A stretch of 64,000 nt of DNA, from positions 153,975,640 to 154,039,639 of the forward strand of contig CM043955.1 in the NCBI GenBank assembly GCA_014529385.2, in the 5' to 3' direction. This DNA comes from Adiantum capillus-veneris. Taxonomy: Eukaryota; Streptophyta; Polypodiopsida; Polypodiales; Pteridaceae. Below the pieces are notes generated by a model. The model searched no databases. It worked only from the letters and a program-made list of their open reading frames with translations, and was not told the DNA's origin. Shown one piece after another: positions 9,607 to 19,582 of this stretch; position 1 is the stretch's first letter; every line of letters starts with the position of its first letter. The position numbers were made by a program, and so were the translations under genes.

Positions 9607-11070
9607 ATGGATTCCGCTAAGTCATCGGCAACTAAGAGAAAAAGACCAACCATCAAGGATGCTCTTGCAGAGGCAGAACCTTTTGATATTCCAACAGAAA
9701 CCCTCAAGCCAACCAAGACTTGGGTGGAGGAAGCAGTACTAGAAAAAGAGGGAATAAAGATCTACCAGGGGACTTTCAGAGATCCTCAAGGGCAATCGGT
9801 CGACGTACCTATGATCCCACGAGAATTAGTGGATTATAGCAGATCAGAGAACATAAGCAGATACCTGGAAAAGGCTCACTTACACAGGTTCTTCACCTCG
9901 AGACCATCAGGTGTAGACACAAAAAGAGTGTATGAGTTGGCAACATCCATTCAGAAGGATGGGAAGGCCACGTTGACAGCCATGGATGGAGAGACAGTTG
10001 AAGTACAGATCACTCCACAGCTCATTGCAGATGCATTGAAGCTGCACAACAAAGGGAGTTCTGTCAGAGAAAGAAGGGAGGCCATAGAGGTCTACGGATC
10101 AAAGAAACAAAATACAACCTACGGAGATATGGCAGATCAACGAGCGGCAACCCTTTGCCGATTATACAACCAGTTTTTCCATGTGTGCAGCAAAAGACCG
10201 CAGAAGTATACTACACCACCCCATGCCATTGCCACAACCATCACATGGGCACTGAAGAGCAACGTGCCAAAAGAGGTGAATTATGCTCAATACATCCACG
10301 AGCAAGTAATCGCCATGCACAACCAGAAACCAAAGTACATAGGAGGAGGAGAAATCCTAACAAGAATAGCTTATGAAGCTATAGGAGCTAGAGATCAAGG
10401 GCCACAGATTCCCTCCCAGAATGAGTGGCTTAGAGAAGCAGATGAGGAGGAAGAACAGCAAGAAGTATCCAAGAGGGCGTCCACAAGAGCACGCCGAAAA
10501 CTAGAAATAGTTTCAGAACCTGAAGAGGCCGTGGACGAGCCGCTCAAGAAGAAAGTGAAGAAGAAGGCCGATCCCAAGCAGACCAAAAGTCAAAAAGCCG
10601 CAAGAATGGAAAGGCTGGTGGAGCAGTTTAGAGCGGAAAGAGCTCTAAAGGGGGACTTTGAAGAAATGTGGGTGCCAGACCCCAGTAAAGTCGGAACCAG
10701 CTCAGCCAGGCCGCATGTTGATCAATATGATCAATATATTAGAGCTTATGAGGAGTCGGAGGCCATATTGGAGCAGAATCCTGTCGAGCCTTATACTGAA
10801 GAGGAAGTACAGCTTTTAAAAGCTGAGCTGCAAAAGGACGACAAGGGGAAGAAGAAAGCAGAGGAGTCTACTGATCCTCAAGAGAAAGACGGGCAAGCAA
10901 ACAAAGGGAAAGCCAAGATGACTGAGGACAATCAGCCCTCTTTTACTGTTGTACCAAGCCAGAAGAAGATGGAAATTATTGTGGAGGAAACCACAATAGA
11001 AATAAAAACAGAAGTTATGGAAAAGCCGGAGGCCGGGACCAAGGAAAAGAAGATAGATCCAGTTCAGTAA
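9607..11070 (+). CDS. transposon-type ORF, N-terminal half (putative plant transposon protein domain)
   Basis: The first ATG in frame is at 9607; the frame is open back to about 9553 without another ATG. Residues about 80-150 (RYLEKAHLHRFF, VYELATSIQKDG, VQITPQLIADALKLHNKG) resemble the N-terminal domain of Athila-type ORF1 and 'putative plant transposon' proteins; that is inference from pattern only. After it come basic nuclear-localisation-like tracts (KKKVKKKADPK) and acidic low-complexity sequence. TAA at 11068-11070 is the only stop between here and 12864 in this frame, so this and the next entry were one protein of about 1,085 codons. Confidence 0.7.
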   Translation: MDSAKSSATKRKRPTIKDALAEAEPFDIPTETLKPTKTWVEEAVLEKEGIKIYQGTFRDPQGQSVDVPMIPRELVDYSRSENISRYLEKAHLHRFFTSRPSGVDTKRVYELATSIQKDGKATLTAMDGETVEVQITPQLIADALKLHNKGSSVRERREAIEVYGSKKQNTTYGDMADQRAATLCRLYNQFFHVCSKRPQKYTTPPHAIATTITWALKSNVPKEVNYAQYIHEQVIAMHNQKPKYIGGGEILTRIAYEAIGARDQGPQIPSQNEWLREADEEEEQQEVSKRASTRARRKLEIVSEPEEAVDEPLKKKVKKKADPKQTKSQKAARMERLVEQFRAERALKGDFEEMWVPDPSKVGTSSARPHVDQYDQYIRAYEESEAILEQNPVEPYTEEEVQLLKAELQKDDKGKKKAEESTDPQEKDGQANKGKAKMTEDNQPSFTVVPSQKKMEIIVEETTIEIKTEVMEKPEAGTKEKKIDPVQ

Positions 11071-12864
11071 AAGAAAGATGATTACGAGGATCTGGTAGCG
11101 ATAGGATACAGTGAAGAAGAGGCCCTGGAGGCAGTTTATGGGATATCCCTACGGAAACAAGATGATCGGAAAGGGACGAAAGAAAAGACAAAGGGTACAA
11201 TGGAAAGTGAAGAAAAAATGGTCGAGCCGAAGCCATTGGAGGTGGTGGCACAAAGAGCTGTCAAGTTGACAGATGAAGATGAAAAAGACATGCACATGGT
11301 GCATGAACTGCTCAGCAAGATTAAAGAAAGATCCAGAGCAAAGGAAGTAGCACTTGAGACAGCAAAACAAAAGGAAGCAGAGTTGCAGAAGAAGTTAGAG
11401 AATGCTATGACTGAATCTGAAAGTCATAAAGCATCACTCTACGACGCAGAAAACGAGAGGGACGGCTTGATACTCCAACTAGCCGAAGCTTCAAGAGAGG
11501 TAACAAGCTCACAGGAAGCAAAGGAGCGAATAGAAGATGAGCTGGAGGCAGCTAAGGATGAGCTCATTGAGCTAAGGGAAAGAGTCGAACTTCAAGAAAG
11601 GACAATCATGAGACTCAGAACCACCCCTAGAGCTAGCAGAGCAGGAACAGAACAAGAGGGAGCCCTCGTACCAGCTCTGGAAGATCAGGTCAGAAGTCTG
11701 CAAAGAGAGCTGAGGTTAGAGCAAGTGCAAAGGTTGCACATGGCGGAGGGATCATTGGCTGCAGAGGAGAGGCTCACATCAGAAAACCAAACACTAAGGA
11801 CAGAAAATGAGGCCCTCCGCAAACAGCTCCAAGACCTCCAAGAGCAACAAAGAAGAGAAACAGAGCCACCACAAGAAGAAGCAGGGGGAGCAGCCATAGA
11901 GCTACCAGAAACTGGAGAGGCAACCACAATGGAAGATCCAGCCCCAGTTCAAGAAGTGGCCTCAACTTCAGGAATCTCTGAAGAAGAAGAACGAAGGCTC
12001 CAGGACCAAATAGAAAAGTCAACAGAGGAAAGTGCCAAGGCGGAAATGGAATGTGAAAGGAGACTCCTCATTTCCATTAGACTTCAAGGTTTAGACACAA
12101 AAGTGCTCCACGAAGAGTGGATGCAACCAAGCCTGCCTTTCCCTCTGATGAAATTTGAAGTGATAAAGACGAAAAAGAGAATAGAGGAGGAGCAGTATGT
12201 CGCTCTTTATGAAGGCGACATCACAAAGGATGAACAATCAAAGAAGATTGTAGATTCTCAACCTAGATGGAGGAAAGGTTGGCTGAACAAATACCCAGCC
12301 TACCTCATCTACTTGGTAGAGGCTCCAAAAGAGATTCGGGAGGATGCAACCTTCTGCTCGGTGCCAAGAGTCAGAAGCTGGAAAGAGCATGGCAGGATTG
12401 CAGAAAAGAAGCCAAATTGGCTTAATTATCCCAGGATGCCAGGACCAAAGGAAGGAGAGAGAATAGGTAAAGCCTACATGGTGAAAACCCTAACGGGCAC
12501 CATCAAACTCTTTACTGGCTCTCCTGACCTTTCGTGTCAGATGCTAAAGAAAATCTGCCGGACTTTCTTAGCATGCATTGAAGTGTTCGCGCCAGACAAA
12601 GCCACGACCTCGAGTCTACTATCGACGGCCGACACAGTGACGGATATGATGTATGATCTTTCATTGCAGCCATCACCAAAGGTGTTACATCTCTTATACC
12701 AAAGAATTATGTTTTTGCCTAGCTTCCACATGCAAACATTCGAAGAAGCTTTCTGCACCGGCTTTTTCACTCACGAAAGCAAAATATTCGGCCCAACCTT
12801 GACCATCGGCAACCTACGCTACGAATCACATTTGCAGATGCTCAAGACGACAGGACTCTATTGA
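11071..12864 (+). CDS. transposon-type ORF, C-terminal half with long coiled coil
   Basis: Same frame as the preceding entry. The reading opens directly after the stop; the first ATG is at 11200. Residues DYEDLVAIGYSEEEALEAVY just after the stop resemble a short helical (UBA-like) segment. From about 11330 to 12060 there is a heptad-rich coiled coil of Glu, Lys, Leu and Arg. The last 260 residues are globular and unrecognised (RWRKGWLNKYPAYLIYLVEA; MLKKICRTFLACIEVFAP). The stop is 37 bases upstream of a polypurine tract, so the ORF occupies the 3' part of an LTR element. There is no RT or integrase signature. Confidence 0.65.
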   Translation, partial: KKDDYEDLVAIGYSEEEALEAVYGISLRKQDDRKGTKEKTKGTMESEEKMVEPKPLEVVAQRAVKLTDEDEKDMHMVHELLSKIKERSRAKEVALETAKQKEAELQKKLENAMTESESHKASLYDAENERDGLILQLAEASREVTSSQEAKERIEDELEAAKDELIELRERVELQERTIMRLRTTPRASRAGTEQEGALVPALEDQVRSLQRELRLEQVQRLHMAEGSLAAEERLTSENQTLRTENEALRKQLQDLQEQQRRETEPPQEEAGGAAIELPETGEATTMEDPAPVQEVASTSGISEEEERRLQDQIEKSTEESAKAEMECERRLLISIRLQGLDTKVLHEEWMQPSLPFPLMKFEVIKTKKRIEEEQYVALYEGDITKDEQSKKIVDSQPRWRKGWLNKYPAYLIYLVEAPKEIREDATFCSVPRVRSWKEHGRIAEKKPNWLNYPRMPGPKEGERIGKAYMVKTLTGTIKLFTGSPDLSCQMLKKICRTFLACIEVFAPDKATTSSLLSTADTVTDMMYDLSLQPSPKVLHLLYQRIMFLPSFHMQTFEEAFCTGFFTHESKIFGPTLTIGNLRYESHLQMLKTTGLY

Positions 12865-12901
12865 TGAAGCCTCAAAGTCATGTCAGGGACGACATGAACG
12901 C

Positions 12902-12912
12902 GGAGGGGGGGA
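12902..12912 (+). promoter_or_regulatory. polypurine tract
   Basis: GGAGGGGGGGAG-type run directly followed by TGTTGAGCC, the expected plus-strand primer/3' LTR junction for the element containing the ORF at 9607-12864. Confidence 0.8.
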
Positions 12913-13200
12913 GTGTTGAGCCAGCAGAGGATCACACCCGCATTTTTGCTCACACCCATCATCATGTAACCATTGATTGTAATAAATGTCTTTCCGACAT
13001 TAATTTTGATTTGAGCCATTCATTAAGTAACGGGACTCAATTGAGTTTCCAGCCTGTAATCCCGACTTAATTTCACCTGCTGATGTAAATAATTAGAGAT
13101 GTTCTCACCTCCAAGGCTGAGGTATATAAGCCAAAGTTTTGTAACCTAAAAGGAGATTCAATTATTAATCAAAGTGAGTTTTTGAGCGCCGTGACTGTGT

Positions 13201-13259
<59 letters not shown>

Positions 13260-13767
13260 TTATCTCCTTGCTACGCGAGCTACGGGGCTGCCATTGGAGA
13301 AGCGACACCGCCATTGTGTTAGCAACGGTGAGAGCTACGCACAGATACCAAGAGTGCGCGCTATCGGCTTCTACGTGTGGTAAGTTCCTACGAGCTTCGG
13401 TGTGAGTTTTCTTCCAACTCGTGTGTCGGAATAGAGCGTGCAGCATATCTATAGAACCACAACGAGTAGAGCTACACATTAGTACCATCGGGGTCAAGTT
13501 TCGGTCACCTGTATTTTTCGGCCTGTCTTCATACGCGTTTACCGCACGGAGTGGTTATAGGTTGATTTTGCAGTTCAAGTCTTTAGGGTGTTGTTCTTAC
13601 CTAGTGTATAGACTTCCCCTTGAGTTTGAGATCGATTCGATGATTCTAGATCCTGTTTCGTATAGCATTCGTTCGTAGTACGGATTTCAGTCACTTGCGT
13701 ATTTTAGAACTTAGATTTGATTTCCTTAGTAGTGATTGTCAGTAGAAGGTCGAGTAGGTGATTTGAC
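12913..13767 (+). repeat. 3' LTR (left end firm, right end tentative)
   Basis: Starts TGTTGAGCC immediately after the polypurine tract. It contains a TATA-like GAGGTATATAAGCC at about 13120 and an early GA microsatellite. The right end is put at TTTGACA (13767) because it supplies a terminal CA; no second LTR copy is in the window to confirm it. Confidence 0.55.
13203..13257. repeat. (GA)n microsatellite
   Basis: About 27 uninterrupted GA units inside the presumed LTR. Confidence 0.95.
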
Positions 13768-14606
13768 ACCCACCTAGTTGTTTCCATGCGCCTGCGGGTC
13801 AAGCTCCGTCCTCGTCTGACAAATTCTGTTGTTGGTTGAGTTCTCGCTATTTAGCTTCCGCTAGCGGCGTAACCGCCTTAACAGGAACTAGGCTCCAAAT
13901 AGCAAGTCCTAGTGTGCAATGAAGGAGAGGAGAGTGTAGGACTTATCCCACATTCCTCACTCCCTCCTTGTGAGTCTAGCCTATATATATAGGAGTGAGA
14001 CTACCCTATACCATAAGACAGAGACAGAGCCTGGGCCTGGGATTGGGATTGGGTCAAATGATCCCGATCCCGATCTCACTTTTATACAAACCAACCCGTC
14101 CGTTTTTATAACCTCCCCCTCACTCACGTTTTTATTTTTCTTTTCTTTTTTTAATTTTTTTTAATTTTTTTTTGGGATATTATTTGGTACGCGTTGACCT
14201 CACCTAACTATTTACTGTCTCACCTACCTACTGACCTGCTAATTAGTGGTTCACGTAATTACTAACCTACTTAATTAACTAACTGTGCGCCTAACTGTGC
14301 ACAAACCAAAAAACACAGAAAATGTAGAAAATTGAAACTTGACAGAACTGTGCAGTGCAAACTAGAAAATGCAGAAAACGTAGAAACGCAAGAAATGCTA
14401 ACTGTGTAAGCTGAAATCTGAGCTTAATAGAACTAGCAAAACAGAGCTTAACAGAACACAGAAAACTTGAATGCAGTCAACAACATTGTGTCTTTCTCTA
14501 CTATTTTTGCATAACAACAATAATCAAACTTAAGCCGCGCCTTTCCTACATAAAAAATAGCTTCAATACAATTTACAGGTCGCCATTGGAGCTTCACGTG
14601 CAGCAG
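13768..14606. other. non-coding leader-like region with a G-quadruplex motif
   Basis: No gene is visible. A four-tract G3-N3 motif lies at 14033-14053 (GGGCCTGGG then two ATTGGG units) and is followed by a C-rich partial complement (ATCCCGATCCCGATC). A TATATATA run is at about 13985. The right part adjoins a minus-strand primer-binding site, so it should be the 5' leader of a minus-strand element. Confidence 0.5.
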
Positions 14607-14625
14607 CTCCCCGGCAACGGCGCCA
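14607..14625 (-). promoter_or_regulatory. tRNA-Asp primer-binding site
   Basis: Reading the minus strand, TGGCGCCGTTGCCGGGGAG begins four bases after the LTR end. It is complementary to the 3' end of plant tRNA-Asp, a primer used by several plant gypsy elements. Confidence 0.85.
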
Positions 14626-14629
14626 AAAA

Positions 14630-15324
<695 letters not shown>

Positions 15325-15341
15325 TCCCCCTCTTCTTTGCC
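15325..15341 (-). promoter_or_regulatory. polypurine tract (minus strand)
   Basis: The minus strand reads GGCAAAGAAGAGGGGGA followed at once by TGATGGGG, a normal polypurine-tract/3' LTR junction. It flanks the same LTR that has a primer-binding site on its other side. Confidence 0.8.
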
Positions 15342-16594
15342 ATATCCACCCACCCTTTGTTCACTTATTTGGATAAACAAGTTGTGCAAGGAAACATACA
15401 GAGAGTTCAACTTGGAAATGAACAAATGCTTGGGCAAGGGCTTGTAGATGATACATTACTATTTATAAGGGCAAAAAATATAAATGTATGCAGGTGTTTA
15501 ACTATGGAGTAGCTCTTTTCTCTAGCTGTAGGCCCGAAGTTGAACGTGTCTAAGTCTTATCTCATGATGTATCTACACGAGAATTTCATGCTCTTATTTG
15601 GCATGTGAGTGTGGATGTTCCCCAGTCTGACATGCTTAAATGGGTCATAAATACGATGCAAACCTAATTTGCTAGCTAGTATTGTGAGGAATGTCCCCTA
15701 CATGTGAGACTAAGGATTTTGCAGGACCTAATTATTCTCTATCTTTTATAGTTTATCCGTTTGCTTGACTGAACTATTAAGGATTTACAAGGATTTAAAT
15801 CCTTGATGATTCATTTCCTCTAGGGTTGCAAACATAATTCTTCTCCCCTATGGCTTGGGACCTCATCACCCTTCCACAACACTTGGGGGGACTTGGGCTG
15901 TCGGATCCTATGGGCCAAAAATATATCTTTTGTAGCTTGGCTCTAATTGACATTTTGACTGCTACATTGCTTTGAAATGTTGCATATAGATGCCTAAGCC
16001 TTCTTGGATGCCGACTGTCCAATATGATGGTGTTGCCAAGCTTCGTAATGTGGGCATCCTTTTCCTACATTTGTTGTTAGAGAGTTGCAACCTCCCTCTT
16101 CAAAGAGGCAATTATTTCTTGTAATGCCAATGTCTTGAGTTGAAGAGCTTGACATTGGTGCATCCACAAATGCAAAAAAGAACTTGCATCCATAGAGCAC
16201 CGCTTGCAATAACCTAACAAGTCTGCTTCTGCACTCGAAATCCCAAGATATTGAAGAAAAGCCAAAAGGCTATTAAATGATGGATGGAAGTGGCTTATAG
16301 GATCGTACAGGTACAAATGGCCATCCACCCAAATGTCGACATTAGTCTCACCAGTGGCGAAACGTTCTCATGATAATCTCTGCTCACCCACATATGCGGT
16401 CTTTGGTGCAAACTACGCGGGCAAGCCATATGTATGCTTGTGGTGTGAGGAGTACATTGTGGTGGAGGAACAAGATTTGTGATGTCCGTGAGAACCATGG
16501 CAGCTGATGCATGAGGAATTGAAGGATGGAAAGAGGAGGGAAGAGGAGAAGGAGATAACAAACATTTTTTTTTTGGGGACGGGAGCGGGAGAGG

Positions 16595-16598
<4 letters not shown>
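15342..16598 (-). pseudogene. decayed minus-strand internal region, unrecognised
   Basis: Short minus frames (15795-16022, 16077-16328, 16295-16561) overlap with frameshifts and read as one broken protein, for example VDGHLYLYDPISHFHPS then ALQLKTLALQEIIASLKREV. This would be the 3' coding part of the element whose polypurine tract is at 15325-15341. No family motif was recognised. Confidence 0.35.

Positions 16599-16685
<87 letters not shown>
16599..16685. repeat. (GA)n microsatellite
   Basis: More than 40 uninterrupted GA units, preceded by a T10 and a G-rich run. Confidence 0.95.
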
Positions 16686-16690
<5 letters not shown>

Positions 16691-16810
16691 AAAAAGTGGA
16701 CTTTCAGTGCTTGTAGGTCAAAAAGTGGTTTTTTTGATATGCATGTATGTTGGGGAGGAGTTTTAAGTGAAAAATACGTGAAAATGATTCAATTTTTGGC
16801 TGTTATGCAT

Positions 16811-16975
16811 GTAAGTGCAACCAAAGTGTGTCGACCCTAGCAGAGAGCACATGCAGTGATGTGTATGCTTATAGATGCATGGAAGAGGGCTAGAGCATAT
16901 GGAAAGAGCATGGGCAGGCAAGTGGCAGCAAAGATGTATGCACTATGTGATTTCTTAGATCAAAAGGAGTCCAAG
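16811..16975 (+). repeat. left copy of a 160-bp direct repeat (probable LTR end of element C)
   Basis: Similar to 43350-43512, for example shared 'GTGTATGCTTA-AGATGCATGG' and 'TTTCTTAGATCAAAAGG'. Similarity stops after GATCAAAAGG. Together the pair brackets the gag-like/membrane-protein element that hosts element B. Confidence 0.6.
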
Positions 16976-18145
16976 ATGGGCCTGACACGGTGGCAAGTTA
17001 AGGAGGTTCAAGGTGCTGGTGTTTGGATTGGAAATGTAGAGCTTGAAGTGCTTGAGGAGTAGGTCCATACGACTCATCAAACGGAGCCACGATGTGCAAG
17101 ATATGACAGTTTGAAGGTGGAGTGCATTGCAGATCTGAGATGGACAAGGTAGGTGATGCGAGGTGGTCAAACTGGGATTCAACACATCAAAATGTAGAGC
17201 TCATTATGAGGAGCATGTCGGTTATTTCAGATTGAAAATCTCAGTCCTCGTTGCGGAGTTATAGGTCTTTAAAGCGATGGCGTTGTTGACTCCCTAGCGA
17301 CAGTGAGTCCGCCGACTGCTGATGTGGCATTGGTTAAGGGGCCATTCCCATGGCCATAACTTTTGAGAAGCAAGTGAGGGAGCACAGACAGTGTCATTGG
17401 TGCCTGATCAAGAGGGGGTTCATGTTGTGACTTGGGACTAAAGGAAGGGGTGCCGAGAATAGCTATTAAGGGGTTGGACATGCAATGCAAGCCAAAAATA
17501 GTGAGCTCAACCAAAAAAAGGAAAGGTACCCATGCCATCAAAGGGCCGATCTTATGCAATTGATGGGGGGGGGGGGGGGGGGGGGGGTTCTTGCAAAAAG
17601 GAGTCTTCGTTTGGGAAGAGCAAGCTCAAATAGGAGCTTTTGAGTTGCTTTGGAGCCAACAAGGGCGCCATCAAGAAGGGGTTTTCTTGCCCACGCTCTC
17701 AACGAGGAGAGCCATACGACGACGAAGCCTGCAGTTGCCTCGAATTTCTTGTTGCTCAATGTTGTCGTGCCGAGCCGAATGGAAATGGTTTATATGGTGT
17801 TTATAGAGAATTTTTTTGCCCCTCCCCGGGCCAGTGTGAGTGTGAGAGAGAAAGAGAGGATGGTGTGTGTTGTGTGAAGCCTGTAAACTAGAAAAATCGG
17901 TGTGGTCTGATATCAATTGACGGTGTCAAGCATGTGTGCACATGGTCATATGTAGACAATGATTTGTAAGAAGATTGTGTAAATTTTGAAGGTGAACTCT
18001 AGTGGATTGGAGTGTAGTGATTATCTTGGGATATAGAGAGGCATATTGTTTGTGTTTCGGGTGTGTTTCCCTTTCCCCCTATCCATCTTTTGGTGCCCCC
18101 ACTAAGGAGCGCATTGATGCTCCAATTTGAAGTTGAAAGTGGTGT
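16976..18145. other. non-coding region with G23 homopolymer
   Basis: No convincing gene. A run of 23 G lies at 17565-17587. At about 17903-17918 the minus strand reads TTGATATCAGACC, a weak resemblance to the tRNA-Met primer site, not claimed as real. Short open frames here have no motif. Confidence 0.5.
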
Positions 18146-18412
18146 TTGAAGCTGGCATACGGTTGGGCAAAGAGTGTTTGTTGGTCGGGTTTGAAGATAG
18201 TAGAGATGATGGAGCCAAGCTATGGCCCCATATTTGTAGGTGTTGAAGACCCTAAAGACTGGTTAGCAGATTTTGATTTATGGATGTTGTCGATGTATAT
18301 GATGACAAATGGGGAAAAGCTACAGACAATGCCGTTGCTAATGCGCGGATGCGCAAAGGTATGGTTCGATGATCTAAAGGGTGATGAAAAGAAAAGGTGG
18401 AATTCGGTGTAG
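18146..18412 (+). pseudogene. retrotransposon gag-like fragment (element C)
   Basis: The pattern GVEDPKDWLADFDLWMLS ... LMRGCAKVWFDDLKGDEKKRW matches the retrotransposon gag core (W-x3-F, then A-x-x-WF-x-x-L). The frame stops at 18412 (TAG) after about 90 residues and decays downstream. It lies about 150 bases before a MITE insertion and upstream of an acidic coding stretch in the same element. Confidence 0.6.
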
Positions 18413-18556
18413 ATACCTATGAAGACATGGTCTAGCTAGCCAAGATGAAGAGTAGGAAGGTGAAATGGAAGCTAGCGCTGGGTTTGCTGAGGTCTACAGA
18501 TTATATACATGTGGCTGTTGTGGTGCCAACAATTGTTCAAAGTGAAAAACCTATTG

Positions 18557-18830
18557 GGGTGAAAGCATGACTGGTTGGTACACTTTTATGGGTTGATTAC
18601 TAATTTTGAATAGCTACACTATTAGACGTGGCGCGCGGTAATTTTTTTTGCAAATTAAATCTAAATTTGGTGCCAAACAGCTTTTTAGATTCACCTCTTC
18701 AAGAGCTATCCAATGATATATCACATGCCTTGGGTTTTTCTATCTTTGTCAAACATATTACAACTATTAATTTGCCAAATAGTGATGTCCCGGACACAGC
18801 TTTGGTGTCCACCCAGTCATGCTTTCACCC
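18557..18830. mobile_element. MITE, copy 1
   Basis: Terminal inverted repeats GGGTGAAAGCATGACTGG and its complement CCAGTCATGCTTTCACCC bound a 274-bp non-coding element. The interior is similar to the MITE at 20301-20590 (shared 'TCAAGAGCT' and 'ATATATCA' blocks). Flanking bases ATTG/GTTG do not give a clean target duplication. Confidence 0.75.
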
Positions 18831-18839
18831 GTTGAGGTA

Positions 18840-19582
18840 AGGCCATGGTCAACTATGTTCCTTGGAGGTTTCCATTTTATGATGTGCCTGTGCCAGTGGT
18901 GGATGAGTTTGTCAACAAGGATAAGCCCCTTGTCGAAGAAAACCTATGTGCAAAAGAGGTAGTTGATGTCGAGTGCTAAGAAAATCTTGAGGTAAAGCCT
19001 ATTTTTTTGAGGCAAGTGCATGAAAAGGTAGCAGAGTGCAATCAGGTTGCAGATGCCAAGAGCTTGGAAGTAGATGAAGAAAGGGGGAAAAACCTAGATG
19101 AAGGTCAAGCTTTTGTTGAGCAGCAAAGGATGAGGATGATGATACATAGTCGGTATATGGTGCTGTGATGAAGATGAAGATACAAGCTCAAGTTTCTGGG
19201 AAACGAGTGAGGAAGATAGAGCAGATGAGACCACATTCTATGGAAAGCAGACATATTCTGATGATCCCGTGCTAGTAAAGGTAAAGCTACCTTATTACAT
19301 GTTTAATGATATGGTTATTGCGAATTTTCAAAAAGAGTAGATTGATGTTCCGAAGCTTGTCAAAGAGGATATGTTGTCAAAGAGGGTATGCAATGCTATG
19401 CTGATGACCATGATGATGGGAGTTACAATGGTAGGTGCTACTGCAGTGTACATGTTTTACAGATTTGTAAAGAAATATGAAGCTACATTTATGGATAGCC
19501 AAGATGGCGCACAAGGTTGACAAGAGGATGATGATGAAGGGAAAACCGAAGGGGTTGGACATATTTTTGACGATCATGATAT
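18840..19582 (+). pseudogene. acidic membrane-anchored protein of element C, 5' part
   Basis: Readable but stop-interrupted coding text. It starts with acidic stretches (VVDEFVNKDKPLVEENL). At about 19390-19480 there is a single hydrophobic segment (MLMTMMMGVTMVGATAVYMF) followed by basic YRFVKKYE, and then an acidic tail. The tail is cut by the end of element B at 19582. On the far side of B (42592) the same acidic frame resumes (MLDADQREE). Function unknown; an envelope-like role is only a position-based guess. Confidence 0.45.

Noticed and set aside
17565..17587. G23 run (also G15 at 46495 and G17 at 59008)
   Set aside because: Homopolymers of this size may be sequencing or assembly artefacts; no function inferred.
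17903..17918. Minus-strand TTGATATCAGACC as a tRNA-Met primer site
   Set aside because: Too many mismatches to TGGTATCAGAGC and no LTR ends beside it.
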